NCBI RefSeq assembly: GCF_002775205.1
Contig: NC_036456.1
Coordinates: 23,449,968-23,513,967, forward strand
Length of the DNA: 64,000 bases
Source of the DNA: Xiphophorus maculatus
Lineage: Eukaryota > Chordata > Actinopteri > Cyprinodontiformes > Poeciliidae
Reading direction: 5' to 3'
The notes beneath the pieces were generated by a model. That model did not search any database, had not been told where the DNA came from, and worked only from the letters and a program-made list of their open reading frames with translations. The position numbers and the translations under genes were made by a program. Of the stretch, positions 12,201-28,158 are shown piece by piece (positions within the stretch are counted from its first letter, which is position 1; each line of letters starts with the position of its first letter).

Positions 12201-15200
12201 GCCACTTTGTCTTGAGAAATGTTAGTTTTCACGTAATTTTCTTACCTTATATCTTCTAGAAAGGATTTTTCAGGGAAAGCCAACAACCAAGAGTTCTCGG
12301 TTCAGGACCATCACCTACAACACCAGCTTCCTGACCCAGTTCAAATGGGTTCTCAAGAGAACGTTCCGCAACCTGGCGCTGAACCCGCAAACCTCCATCG
12401 CCCAGGTAATAAACCGCAGGTCAACCTCTTCTCTAAACTAAACGGGGTTCTGATGGGTTGAGCAACTTCTGTAAAGTTCTGTAGCAGCATCTGCTGGACA
12501 AGAAGGGTACTGCACTTTCAAACGCATGAAGTTTCTGTGTTTTATAAACCAGTTTTTCTCCTTAATGAAGCCCTGAGTAACAAAGTTCTTCTGAATTTGA
12601 AATGTTCAGAGTTTGTATTGTGCGTTTCAGGTAGCGGTGACGCTCTTCCTCGCTCTGGTTGTCGGAGCGCTTTTCTTCAACGTCCAGCTGGATGACAGCG
12701 GGATCCAGAACAGGCATTTTACTCTTTTATAATCCAGAGTCGGGTTTGTGGTTTTGATTTAATTCTGTTTCCTGATTTGGTCTCGTCTCTGTGTGTTGCT
12801 GTGTTTTCAGGACCGGCGCTCTCTTCTTCATCGTGGTGAATCAGTGTTTCAGCTCGCTGTCGGCCGCTGAACTCTTCATCACAGAGAGGAAACTCTTCAT
12901 GTGGGTCTGACTCACAAAATCACATATTTAGATCCTGAAAGACATTTAGATTGAGAACTGAGTAAAATAATTTATCTTTATGGAGAAGGTTTACTGGTGA
13001 AAGCTATCATATTTCTCTCTCTGCAGACATGAATACATCAGCGGTTACTACAGACTCTCTGTCTACTTCCTGTCTAAGATCCTGTCTGACATCATCACTC
13101 TGAGGACCATCCCCGCCATCGTCTTCACCTGCGTCGCCTACTACATGATCGGTAGGTAAAATACTGTGATTGTAAGAGAGATTATTGATTTTTATTGTAA
13201 TTATGAAGTCGTAGCATGTAAAGTTTAAAATGAAGGATTGTGTTCGGACTGAACTTTGTGGCGTCTTCATGGGAAATGAAAAATTGGAACATTTAAAATG
13301 TTAAAAGTAAAACATGAATGACTGTATGTGCTGCTGCTGTGTAGTAGCACATATGTGTATCTCTAAATGTGTATCAGAGAAAAGGGGAGTTAATGTCATA
13401 TTTTCACCATGTTATCAATTCATTTATGAATTTTAAAGTTTGATTAGTGAATCTTGTATTTAGTTTTCTAACTCTATTTAAATTCTAACTAAAAATTGAG
13501 TTTGTAAGCTAAATATTTGGCTTGTAACAATATTTAGCTTGTCTACTGAATATTAATTAGCAAACAGATTTTACCTTGGTAAATATTTAGTTTGCATGCT
13601 AAAAATATTTTGCATGGCAACTAAATATTTAGTTAGCGAGCAAAATATTCAGCTTAATCATTTAGTTAGCTGACTATTTAGATTGCTAACTAAATGGTTC
13701 GTTAACAGGCTAAGTTTATCTGGCTAACTTCCCACCAGAATCCTGTTTTAGTTTAGCTAATTATAGCTATATTTAGCTATAGTTAGTTAATTATATTTAA
13801 CTTTAAATATATAGATAGCAGGCTAAATATTTAACATTTTAATATTAGGTCGTTACAAGCTAAGTCTGAATGCTAGCTAGATATCTAGACTGCTAACTAA
13901 ATATAGTTAACTATGTTTTACTATATCTAAATACATAGTTATACCAAATTTATAGATTTAGTTCTCAGGCTAAATATTTTGTCAGATATTTGTTATTGAT
14001 CATTTTGTACTGATTCCGGTTCTGTTCTGGTCGGTGTGTTTCAGGCCTGAAGCCGACAGCGGGGGCTTTCTTCACCTTCATGTTCAGCGTGGCTCTGGTG
14101 TCGTACACCGCCACCTCCATGGCCATGGCCATCTCGGCCGACCAGACGGTGGTGGCCATCGCCAACATCTTCATGACCATCACCTGCGTCTTCATGATGG
14201 TAAACAAACACTCACCGACGCTCAGAATACACTAAATGTTCTTGCAGAGGAGAGATTTAAAACAGTTGCTCAATTTTGTCGCTAATAATGAATTAAAATG
14301 TTTGAAGGAAACTCAACTCTTCTCACGTTTATTATTTCTTGGATTGAACAAAAGAAAAAGAAGGTTAATCTGTATTTTAATTGCACAGCATCAAGAATCC
14401 ACTTGTAAATTATAAAATTAAAGTGTAAAACCGTCAGTTTAATATTAATTGGTGGTTTCAATCTGTAATTCGTCACGTCATCTGCTAAAAATCACCTTTT
14501 CCTCTTGAATTTTAAAGATCTGATGAATCATTTTCTCTATTGCCATTAACATTTGTTTATTTTTCTACTTTCTATTAGCTTTGGCCCACTGTGATGTGAT
14601 TTGGTCAACATGTTTTTATTTACTAGCTTTTGTTAACAGAGTTTTTGAAGTTTTATATTACTTTACATTAAGTAGAACCTCAATATTTTATCTCGTTTAT
14701 CATTTTACTGGCTGTATTGTAATATTTTGAAAGTATCCTCAATAATACAGGTGAAAAACATTTAAAATCTAATTATTTGTGCAGATCTTTGCAGGTCTGT
14801 TGGTGAATGTAAACTCCATCGTTAACTGGCTCGCCTGGTTGAAGTACCTCAGTATACCCAGATATGGACTGAGTGTAAGTACACAAACCAGAAATCATTC
14901 ATATTAGCTCAAATTTAAATTGTGAATTGAACATTTTTAACGTGTATGCAGTATTTTTTTATTAATTATTATTCTTCATTTTTGGTTTTTAGTCTCTGCA
15001 AGCAAACGAGTTCCCCGGTCTGCAATTCACCTCGAAAGGAAACGATTCCAAGTAAGACACCGAGAAAAACATAAAAACAAACTTTTAGGAGCGACATTAA
15101 CATCTCTGCAGCCATATGTTTACTTTTTTCTAGGGCTGCAACTAACGATTATTTTAGTTATTGATTTATTCTATTGATTATTCTGACAATTGATTAATCA

Positions 15201-16138
15201 GATACAAAAATTGGTATATTTTTCTTTTTTATATCATGTTAGAAATACTAATAAAAGATGCAAATAAACAAATAATAAATAACTTTTTATTACCTAAAAT
15301 GCGATAACATTGATCGCTTGATCATTTGTAACAACGGATGCATCTGCAGCTAAAAAAATACTTCTGGCATGTTTTTTTAAATAATCAATTAATTAGTTAA
15401 TAATTGGATAGAAAACGGTATGTTTTTAACAAAATTAGAACAAGCTGACGCTAAAACAATGACACTTGAGGACAAAGTTTATTTTTATCTTAAATGTAAT
15501 ATATTTATATTCTTTGCACAGTTTTGACTTAATTACTGACCTGAGTGTAATTCACTTTTTTGAGTCTCTATGCCCCAGTTAGTGATTAATCAATTACCAA
15601 ATTAGTTGACGAGTATTTTCAAAACTGATTAATCACGACTATTTTGATTAATCACAGTTAATCGTTTCACCCTTTGTCAACTTTTTTGACACTAACTTTG
15701 ATCTTAACCAGACGATAGTTTCTTTAATTTGTTGGTCATATTTTATTATTATTCTGACTATTATATAAAGTGTCTTTGTATTACAAAGTTACTCAATATG
15801 TGATTTTTGCACTTTAATTACATTCTTAGGGTCTTTCTAATGGAAAAATGCCCATAGCATCATAGATCCAGCACCACACCTACAGTAACAATGAATTTGA
15901 AGATATTTACCTTTTAACGTCAGATCAACCTGGAATGTTTAATGCCTAAAAGCTCAGTCTTACTGATTGTAATGTCTGTTGTGTGTTGAGCAGGTCAGGG
16001 GAGGATTACCTGAAGGAGCAGGGAGTTGATCACTCTACCTGGGGTCTCTGGCAGAACCACCTGGCTCTGAGCATCATGACCATCTGCTTCCTCACCATCG
16101 CATACCTCAAACTGCGCTTCATCAAGAAGTTCACATAA
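3264..16138 (+). CDS. abcg2: ABCG2-type ATP-binding cassette half transporter (breast cancer resistance protein family)
   Basis: Plasma-membrane half transporter that dimerises to export xenobiotics, porphyrins and urate by ATP hydrolysis (family knowledge). Coding exons: 3264-3299, 3379-3503, 6768-6827, 8202-8316, 8562-8714, 9466-9623, 10803-10905, 11018-11066, 11148-11246, 11955-12065, 12260-12405, 12631-12713, 12811-12900, 13027-13151, 14045-14199, 14785-14874, 14993-15051 and 15994-16138. All phases agree and give 633 residues. The start has a perfect Kozak context (GACGCCATGG). Order is the ABCG-specific NBD then TMD: Walker A GATGSGKS at residues 66-73, signature ISGGERKR at 172-179, Walker B LFLDE ending at D196/E197, H-loop H229, six membrane segments from about residue 386, ending KKFT. 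The TM5-TM6 loop lacks the three cysteines of human ABCG2 but keeps an N-glycosylation sequon (NDS at 583). Exon 12 ends in a GC donor. Fish carry several abcg2 paralogues and I cannot say which this is. Confidence 0.95.
4115..4515 (+). repeat. Dispersed repeat in abcg2 intron 2 (partner at 8765-8945)
   Basis: Blocks around TTGTTTACAT, CGGACAACGCTGGAGG, TTTCCCACACAAA and ATGTTTATTTTGCTATTATTAA recur in the same order at 8765-8945 in intron 5. This copy also includes the palindrome GTTGCCATAGCAAC (4370-4383). The rest of intron 2 (3504-6767) holds no exon that I can see. Confidence 0.55.
5560..5899 (-). mobile_element. hAT-like DNA transposon remnant with CAGGGCCGGCCC end
   Basis: The right end reads CTTTGGGCCGGCCCTG (5884-5899), the reverse complement of a typical hAT terminal CAGGGCCGGCCCAAAG. 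A related end occurs in direct orientation at 29758. The interior is AT-rich and non-coding. The opposite terminus was not found, so this copy is truncated. Confidence 0.45.
7224..8145. mobile_element. Foldback (long inverted repeat) DNA element in abcg2 intron 3
   Basis: The ends are TTCACACCAG (7224-7233) and CTGGTGTGAA (8136-8145). Reading the right arm backwards gives the same ordered blocks as the left arm: a TTTGGGGAGGTGTG block, TACAAACCTC, GAATGCATATG and ACCCAGAATGCCCT. Each arm is about 270 bp or more. ORFs inside (a 126-residue one on the minus strand, for example) are arm sequence without family features. Single-arm relatives lie at 19545-20400 and 63110-63510. No clear target duplication was seen. 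Confidence 0.7.
13484..13980. repeat. Degenerate GCTAACTAAATATTTAG tract in abcg2 intron 14
   Basis: About 0.5 kb of irregular repeats built from GCTAA, TTAGC and AAATATTTAG. It has many short palindromes and no coding signal. It resembles the tracts at 2195-2985 and 33265-33860 in its core words. Confidence 0.5.
15131..15673 (+). mobile_element. DNA transposon fragment with AGGGCTGCAACTAACGATTA end
   Basis: It begins AGGGCTGCAACTAACGATTA and ends with GATTAATCACAGTTAATCG then TTTCACCCT, so the ends are roughly inverted (TAACGATTA against TTAATCG). This is a well-known fish dispersed element by appearance. It has no transposase and lies in the last abcg2 intron. Confidence 0.6.
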
Positions 16139-16428
16139 GGCCTCCTGGAAACACTGCAACCAAAATTTAGATGATTCTGTTATAAAAATATGTTATTTTC
16201 CATCCATTTGGTTCATTATTGTATTTACAGTTGTTTAATCTGTTGAAACCGGCCATGTTTATCCCAGGTAACTTTGTAAAATGTTTGGTTTTTAAGGCAA
16301 AACATGTGCTCACTCCATATATCACTGCATCATGCTGTATTAGTGTAGGTTTATTTTTGATTTTTGCACTTTAATGCTCAAAGTCATGTAAATTTATAAT
16401 TTTGTATTTGTAATTTTTTTTCTACAGA

Positions 16429-16434
16429 AATAAA
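16429..16434 (+). terminator. abcg2: Polyadenylation signal of abcg2
   Basis: AATAAA about 290 bases after the stop codon, in an AT-rich 3'UTR. It is followed within 30 bases by a T/GT-rich stretch (GTGAAAAGTTTGTTT), as expected of a cleavage site. Confidence 0.6.
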
Positions 16435-16455
16435 ACTGTTCCTTTAAAGCAAACA

Positions 16456-19100
16456 CACATGTGAAAAGTTTGTTTAAAAATAAATATGATTATATTCTAA
16501 GTTTATTCTTTAAATAACTCTTAATATTATTTTTCCCCCATAAAAGGCCAACTCAGGTCAGGCTTGTTGTTCCTGGTCATCCCAGTGAACATGAAGCAAA
16601 ACAAAAGCAACAAATTCTAATATCTTTTTTTTTTTTCTTTGACCCTTTTAAGCTTTTATTTAAACAAAAATAAATTCAATCTTTACTAAATGGTAAAAAA
16701 AAAGAAAGTTAACTTTATCATTTACTTTATATTTTGGTCTAAAAGAAGCCAAAAGAGGAGGTATGATACAGGATTTTCTCTGTCACAAGTCAATTTGTGT
16801 AACGTAGCAACCGTTAGCCCTGATAGCAACGTCTGCTAATGAAGCTAACGGTTAGCTCGCTGTGTTTTTAATCGGGCTTTTGTTAACCAAATAATCTGTA
16901 ATAGGTAAGCGCCTGTGTGCTGATACTCAAAATCCGAACTATAGAAATATTTTTTGTCTGTATTGGACTAAAAATCCGTCACACACACGACCGTAATTTC
17001 AGTGTTGAGAAGTCCAAACGGATGTAACATGCTAACAATTACGTCCGAAGCTAACCGGTTGTTTTATTTGGAGATACGTAACAAAAAGCACAACACGTCT
17101 CAAGGCCCCTTAACATTTAGCCAAACAGCAAACGAATGCGTCAGAGATTACATTAAACAGGAAATTGCTAAGTTAATTTCAACTGTTAACTTAGCAATTG
17201 TTTAAACATCTGCCAAAAAAGATTTCTCAGAAAAATTAACAAAAGAAATATGAAGACAGAAAATAGTAATTCAAATATTTTTGACTGATAGTATCTTAAT
17301 CACAGCAGGACATTTTTATCTAAGCCGGTGATAAAAACACAAAACACTGAATTATCTTTCTTTATTTGCACACCAGGAAAATGCTAATTTATCAGAGCCT
17401 GTTCAATATTATCATTATTGACCTCTAGGTGGGGCTGTCGAAGAAGCCCAGGTGTTTACTTTGAACACCTTTACAAAGTTTACTAGATTTGGACACTTCC
17501 CGGTTTACAGTCAGCTTTAAAATGCCTTTTATTTTGGTAAAAGTAGAAAATGGAAGGGGATCCTGATGAAGGTGAAGCCTGATGTAAACAGACATTTCTC
17601 CTGCTGTGCTGTGGGGAAATCCACACTAATAATGGGAGAGCTGCTTCTGTAAATATGTGGGAGGGAAATCCTCACGTGTAATCTGAATGAATAACTGTTC
17701 CCTAAAGGTGTTGTTAACCAAATCAAAACCTGAAGCTGACTCATTCCCACAGATTACCCCAAATAACAAGGCTTAGCTCTGATCTGACAGGAGGGGTTGA
17801 GTGAAGGAGACACTATGGCTGGTTTGTGCAACCATTTTTATTTGTGGTGTAAAGATTTTTCTCAGGTTTATGAACAATGTACACATTCAGGCTGTAGCAG
17901 TAAACAATGGACATTGAAAAGTCAAAAATTTGCTAGAAAAGAAAAACATTTTGAGATTAATTCCAGAGATTTGCTAGAAAAACCTCAACCATTACAGTTT
18001 GGAAAGTTAAACATTTGCTAGAAAAGCCTCATGAATTTTGAGATTGACCTCATTAATTTTGTAGAAGAGATATGGGAATTCCTGAGTTTGAAAAGTCAAA
18101 AGTTTGCAAGGAAAAAAAAAATCAGAAATTTTGAGATAAATCTATTTTCTCATTTTAAAAAGTAGAAAATTTATGACTTTAGGAAATGTTTTGAGTTTCA
18201 AAATTCAAATATATTTAACTTTTCTAGAAAATTTGTGAGATTAATATCAATATTTCAGATTTTTTTCTAGCATGTTTTTTTTTTTTTACTTTTCTGAGTA
18301 CAGAAATTTCCACCTTTTTTCTGGAATATTTCAGAAATGAATGTCAAAATTTCAGATTTTTTGCTATATATATACAATATATAAAACATTCTAGCACATT
18401 TTTGACTTTTTAAACTGAAACTTTCTTGTTTTTTTCTAGAAAATATCTGAGATTAATCTCAAAATTTTAGATTTTTTTTCTAACAAACTTTAAACTTTTC
18501 GAAACTCAGAAATTTCTCAAATGTTCCTGGTAAATCTTTGAGTTTTTTAACTTAATTGTAGAGCTCCTTTCTGTTCTGTGGCCCTGACACGCCGTCGTAT
18601 AAATCCTCTACCTGGTTTTCACATGTGAAGTGTTTTGGAAACCTCGTCTCTGGAGATCAAACAAAGATTTTGGGCTTAATGTGCAGCTAATCTGGGCTGG
18701 AATATAATTACACAAAACTGCTGCTGGGAGGTTTGGCAAAACGGTTCAAACTTTATTAGAGGAGACGTTTGGGGAATTCCAACTGTCTCCATCATAATAA
18801 ATAGGAGGAAACCTGTTTCCAGACTCTATTTTTCCTCAATAAATGTTCATATTTTTGTCCTACTTTAATTGAACCAACATCGATCTGATAAAACATGCTT
18901 AAATTTATGTTTTTTTACTAAAAATCCAGCCGACTCTGATGAAAACAAGTAAAAGCTACAGAGAGATTGTGAAACATTCCTGGGATTAAGTCGCTCAGAG
19001 ATTCCCAGGGAAAAGCAGGAAGGATTTTATTCTGTTGTAACTCTGAGCCACAAACTTGCTCTGAGTAACCTTTAAAGTCTAGACGCCGTCCTGCTCCTCT
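16456..19100. other. Intergenic spacer between abcg2 and the small secreted gene
   Basis: No exon pair with compatible phases was found. From about 17860 to 18540 it is a low-complexity tract built from diverged copies of TTGCTAGAAAA, GAGATTAAT and TTTTCTAGAAAATTT. A tract with the same words lies at 51370-51800. The remainder is AT-rich unique-looking sequence. The last part (about 19020-19150) has a CT-rich run leading into the next gene's start. Confidence 0.5.
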
Positions 19101-19157
19101 TCACTTCCACTCCCTCTCTGCCTCCTTCACTCTTCATCACCTTCCTCTGCAGTCATC

Positions 19158-21548
19158 ATGTCTCCCTGTTTCTCTGCTTCATCCATCATTTTCCTCCTGT
19201 TTTTCCTCAAAGTTCACAGCAACAACTGGATCCCGGGTGAGTGCAGATTCACTCAACGTTGTTTTAATAGCTTTTCTCTCAGAAAATGTTTTGTTTTTAG
19301 CTGAAAGAAACAGACAGGATGATTCAGCATGTTGGGCATCAGGCTGTAATTTCATCGTTTGATGTGTTTATAGCAGCTCAGGTGGCAACAAAAGATGGAG
19401 ACCAAAGAAAAACACCTCAGAGCTGTTGTTATAAATAATGCAGCATAGACTGACAGATCAGATGGCAGCAAAGACACCTTCATACAAACAGAGCAGAGAA
19501 GTTATAGATCCAATAAAATTTTGTTCCTTCTTCACAAAATGTAAACAAAAATGGAGCGGCATCAGATTTTAGTGGCTATAGGATTTCTCTTTTGTCAAAC
19601 CGTTTTTTTCTGCTAGCGCTAGGCTAACGTGTTTGTTTTGATTGAATTTACCCAAAATGCCCTGCGCTGTAGTCCACTTCCTGCTTGTGGAGCGGTCAAT
19701 CTTCCACTGATGTCAAAAAATACACAATTTTGCAATTTCTTGTTTCCAATAAATAAAAAAGTACAATTAAAATCACATGTAAATAAGTTGCTTAACGCAA
19801 TAAGTCATTAAAAACATGCCACGCCATTGTCCTCCTATGACGGGCTGTCTTAATCTTCATGATATGAACCAGTAGTAAGTCAGGTGATGCAAAAAAAAAA
19901 AAAAGTTTTTATTGCAGTTTTATGAAGTTAGCCAATTTTGATGTGGCCAAAAAACCACCTCAATCTAGCGGCAAAACTTTTTATCGTAAAATGAGTTTTT
20001 TTCGAAATGGCTGTGATTTTCTCTTTTGTCTTTGGTAAAAAATCACAAGCCATAGCTACAGCTAGACTATCACATTTGTTTTGGTTGTGTTTACCCAGAA
20101 TTCCCTGCTATGTAATCCTACTCCTGATTTTGGAGCGGCCTCTGGTCCGCTTAGCGTTCTCATATGCATTTGAACCGTATTAAGTGAGGATAATTTAATG
20201 TTAACTTTGGACAAAACGTTTGGCTCTTTTCTCCTTAATCTCCCGGATCCTCAGCAGGCGGCCAAGTTTTGTTGGCAAACCAGAGTTCAGTTATGCATTC
20301 ACATTTCCCCAAATGAACCAGATTTTCTAGACAAAGTCAGCAGAGTTGGATTAAGGCGGATTGAACAGGGTTGGAGTGAATGGATCGGTATGGTCTGCAG
20401 CAGAGGAGTCAAAGGAAAGAGTTCACAACTAAAGAAGAAACTGAAGAGTTTCAGGCAGTTGATCCTTGCTATCCGTTGCAAAAACCAACATTCCTCTAAT
20501 TTCTCTTTGACAGTTGAGTCTTATCCGCCTTTGTTGGAATTTGAGCTTCCAGAGATTGATGGTTCACCTGTTGATGAGACCTGCAAGGTTTTTGACACGG
20601 GATCTAACATCAGTCCAACAACAACCAGGCCTGCCACCGCAAAGGTAAGATAGAAACCAGACGGTGCTGAGCCCGGTGAAACCGTCCACAATAAAGTCCA
20701 ATCAAGACCTGTACATCCTGTTTGTCTTGTTTGGTATCAAAGTATTCTAATCTCAAAGTGTCACACTATTTGAATTGAGATTTAGAAGCTGAACAAATAT
20801 TTTCTGAGGTGGAATTCGTTGTAGGGTTAGCACATACAGACAGATACAGAATAATGTATCTTTCTTTGTTCTGGCTGCCATATTGGATCCCGTAGATAAT
20901 CATTGATTACTATGTGGAGAATCACAGTCAGGATAACCATCAACACATTTTCAATGCCACCAAAATTAAAATCAGGTGTCCAGGATCTATGGTTCAAGAT
21001 GGCCACCGTTTAACATCCTACCCACAATTAATACTTTAGAATAAAGCATTAAACTATACAATACTGCTGTTTGTTTTGATTTAAATTACCGTTTTGCTTT
21101 TTGCTTAGATATAACCACAAAACTGGATCAAGAGTTTGAAAAACTCTAACCACTCTGCCCACTTCTCATAAGACTGACCTGAAATTAATAAACAGCATCA
21201 GATTTAATAACCTAGTATGTGTTAAAACATTGTTAGAGGAGTAAACATTTTATTTGTAAAACTTTACAGCAGGTCGTCACAACCCAAAGGTCCGTGGTCC
21301 AATCGTCGGCAAGGAAGCCGGTAACCAAGGTACCAATCAGAGAACAACCAATTGCTGGAGGACCAATCAGAAACCACAACACCAACCAAGCTCTCAGACT
21401 CCTCTACCAGCTGCTGGCCAATGCCAGAGGGCGTTCGGCTGGCTCTCAGCCAATCAGGAGCCTGAATGTGATGTCGAGCAGTGAGGAGTCAGCGCCAGCC
21501 TGGAAACTTAGGGCCATTACATCAGAAGATTCAAGTGATGAGTCGTAG
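19158..21548 (+). CDS. Unrecognised small secreted protein with acidic serine-rich tail
   Basis: Exons 19158-19236, 20514-20644 and 21270-21548 join in phases 1 and 0 to a 162-residue protein. Residues 1 to about 21 form a signal peptide (hydrophobic core IIFLLFFL, ending KVHS). The mature start NNWIPVESYPPLLEFELPEI is followed by a Thr/Pro stretch (SPTTTRPATAK), a basic segment (SARKPVTKVPIREQ), a possible amphipathic helix (NQALRLLYQLLANARGR) and an acidic tail (SSSEES, TSEDSSDES). The tail has several S-x-E sites of the Fam20C kinase type, and the mature part has one cysteine. I do not recognise the family. The tail and secretion resemble secreted calcium-binding phosphoproteins, whose human cluster lies near ABCG2, but the phase-1 first intron argues against that (those genes use phase 0). 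A pyrimidine tract and CTGCAG at 19142-19152, 5 bases before the ATG, could be an acceptor for a leader exon. Confidence 0.6.
19545..20400 (+). mobile_element. Relatives of the 7.2-8.1 kb foldback element
   Basis: Two pieces in the first intron of the small secreted gene, 19540-19700 and 20010-20400. Each carries the ordered words AATGTAAACAAAAATGGAGC or TTTCTCTTTTGTC, TTTACCCARAATNCCCT and TTGTGGAGCGG or TTTTGGAGCGG, as in the arm at 7800-8150. The ORF that runs from here into exon 2 (from 20198) is transposon sequence upstream of the splice acceptor at 20513. Confidence 0.6.
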
Positions 21549-21815
21549 GATTAAACCATTATTTCTTAAATAACTTAAGACTGACGCTAAATACAGAAAC
21601 CAGTGGGAAAGTTGTCAGTGTACTCAACTGTTGTAATGAGTTTGTTTTATGGGTTGGATTTCTTAAAGTTTACAGAAGTTTTCATTTTTATACCTGTGAC
21701 CAATAAGACACACCCAACATGTTTTTACAGCTGATTTATTGTTGATTTATTTGGGGAAAAGTTGCATTAATTGTTTTAAAGTTTCCTGTGTTGTGTTGTA
21801 CCACGAAAATACCAA

Positions 21816-21821
21816 AATAAA
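21816..21821 (+). terminator. Polyadenylation signal of the small secreted gene
   Basis: AATAAA 268 bases after the stop codon. On the opposite strand another AATAAA (TTTATT on the plus strand near 21735 and 21748) could end minus-strand transcripts of cdkl2, so the two genes are convergent and close. Confidence 0.5.
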
Positions 21822-22016
21822 TAATTCATTAACAGTTTTCAATAATCAAAGGTTGTTAAAGGAAATGATAACTATAAATGTGTTCTCATACTCAAAGTTT
21901 AACATTTTAGGAATTTAAAGTCAGTATTTGAAGTATAGTTCAGCAGCATTTACATCACCATGATTAAATAATAAAAAATTAAAATCAGTATATCAGTTTG
22001 GGAGGGGGAACTCCTT

Positions 22017-22791
22017 TTACTCCATCTGTTTTGGCGCATTTGTGTTGAAGTTTTGTCCATATTGTCCTTCTGATGGTGGACTGAGTGAGACTGGAGTCTT
22101 TTCTGTCCTCTGTTCCTTGGTAACACCTTTGCTCTGTTTAGCTGAGAAGACATTAAACATTTTATTTCACTTCTGTCAAGGTTTGGTGTACAGCTGGAGA
22201 TGTGAATTAGGCACTTTATAAAAGAATAATAAAAGTTTTATTTGATTAAACTTAAATTACATGTGGTTTCTAATAGTTTTCCTCTAATGCTTCGTTTCCA
22301 CTGAGCGGTTTGTTAAATTATTTTGTCTGTTTCCAGTTTTATGCTTTTGTTCTGGGTTTGACATGCAAGTTTCACTATCTTTGGTATTCACAACGCCTCT
22401 CCTACCTGAACAAAGTGATTGCTGAACATCCCCATGTTTCTACTTCCATTTAATTGTTTGAACAGATGGACATGTCACCTCCAGGCACAAAGAAATACAT
22501 CCACATAACTCAAATGTTTTGTGTATTAACGTATCAGAAGCTTACAACTGCTTGAAGACCTAATAATGTAGGTGTTTGTAAACTTATGTCCTTAAAGAAA
22601 GGAACTTTAAAAATCTGTAATAACAACTAACCTAAAATAGAAAAGAAAAGTGATCAGATTTAGTGTCAGACAGAAAGAGTTTGCAAAAATGTGTCCATAC
22701 CTTCTTTTCCACTGAGCAACACAGAGTTTCTTACATCTGGGAAATGGACGATGTTTTTAGACCTTTCACTTACAAAACTCTTTTCTCGGGC
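22017..22791 (-). other. cdkl2: Candidate 3'-terminal coding exons of cdkl2
   Basis: Two exon-like blocks. The first, 22791-22701, has acceptor TCTCTCTAG and donor GAAG|GTATGG. Only one of its three frames is open, containing REKSFVSERSKNIVHFPDV. The second, 22141-22017, has acceptor TTCTCAG and joins in phase 1 to give KQSKGVTKEQRTEKTPVSLS, ending NAPKQME and a stop. Human CDKL2 ends with a similar -PQME- sequence (from memory). How they connect to the big exon ending at 23626 is not resolved: a phase-0 donor upstream is needed. They could be alternative last exons. Confidence 0.35.
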
Positions 22792-23293
22792 CTAGAGAGA
22801 CAGAAACAGTTGATATAAGTTATTAGAAATATCCTACTTGGCTGTAAGCAAGAAAGACACCAGTTCAAACTACAACCTGCAAGGTGAAGGACCTTGTGGC
22901 CTGGTTCAGTCCAAACTGTTGGTCCTGTCGACCATGACCATAACATATTGGTTTAACTAAATTCCTACAACATGCAAGAGGAACAGCAAGCCGTAAGTCA
23001 TGTATAACATTTATGCAACTCTTCAACAAGACTCTTTGGATTGTGAGAGATTTATGAATCTGAAAAAACATTCTCTCAACTTTGCTAATGCTAGCTTTGG
23101 GGTAAGTTTGGCTAGAAATATTGACTTTACATTGATAAAACCAAAAAAAATCAAGTTACAAAAACACAAAATAATCAATATATAAATACAGTCTAACAAA
23201 AACAGTTGGACTGACCTAGCAGTCTAGCTAGGCGACATTTAAAAAGGCATCTAAGTTTGATTTTGTCCAACTGGCCAAGTCAGATTAATGTTT

Positions 23294-23500
23294 TCAACTA
23301 CTGGACAAACATTTCAGGAGTTCTTGAGACAGGAACTGCATATTCAACCCTCCCACTAAGACAATGGCTCCTCCGGCCACTGCGTGACAGATGTCATGAT
23401 CAGACAGTGGGATAGCAGGAGGAGGATGTCCTGTTAGACCGTCAGTTCACGAAACTTTACACAAAAAAGGTAATATATACCCTGCTCGACTGCGCACAAG
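23294..23500 (-). other. cdkl2: Candidate alternative cdkl2 exons between 23.3 and 23.5 kb
   Basis: Block 23430-23294 follows acceptor GGTCTAACAG. In the phase-1 frame it reads HPPPAIPLSDHDICHAVAGG and on to a stop; the other frames close early. A 20-base block at 23500-23481 with donor CAGG|GTATAT could precede it in phase. The PLSD word recalls the PLSDD near the human CDKL2 C-terminus. The acceptor of the small block is weak. This is inference only. Confidence 0.2.
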
Positions 23501-23625
23501 CTTTTCGGACAACAAGAAAGGTTTTTCTTAAGACCGTTGAAAGGTTGGAGGGTCAAACAAATCTAGCTTATATCGGTGAATTATTCTTAGCTGGGTCAAA
23601 ATTTCAAAGGCAAGTACATTGAGAA

Positions 23626-28158
<4,533 letters not shown>

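Noticed and set aside
20198..20513. N-terminal half of a 151-residue ORF leading into exon 2 of the secreted gene
   Set aside because: This part is transposon-related intron; the acceptor TTTGACAG at 20513 and the signal-peptide exon at 19158 give a better model.
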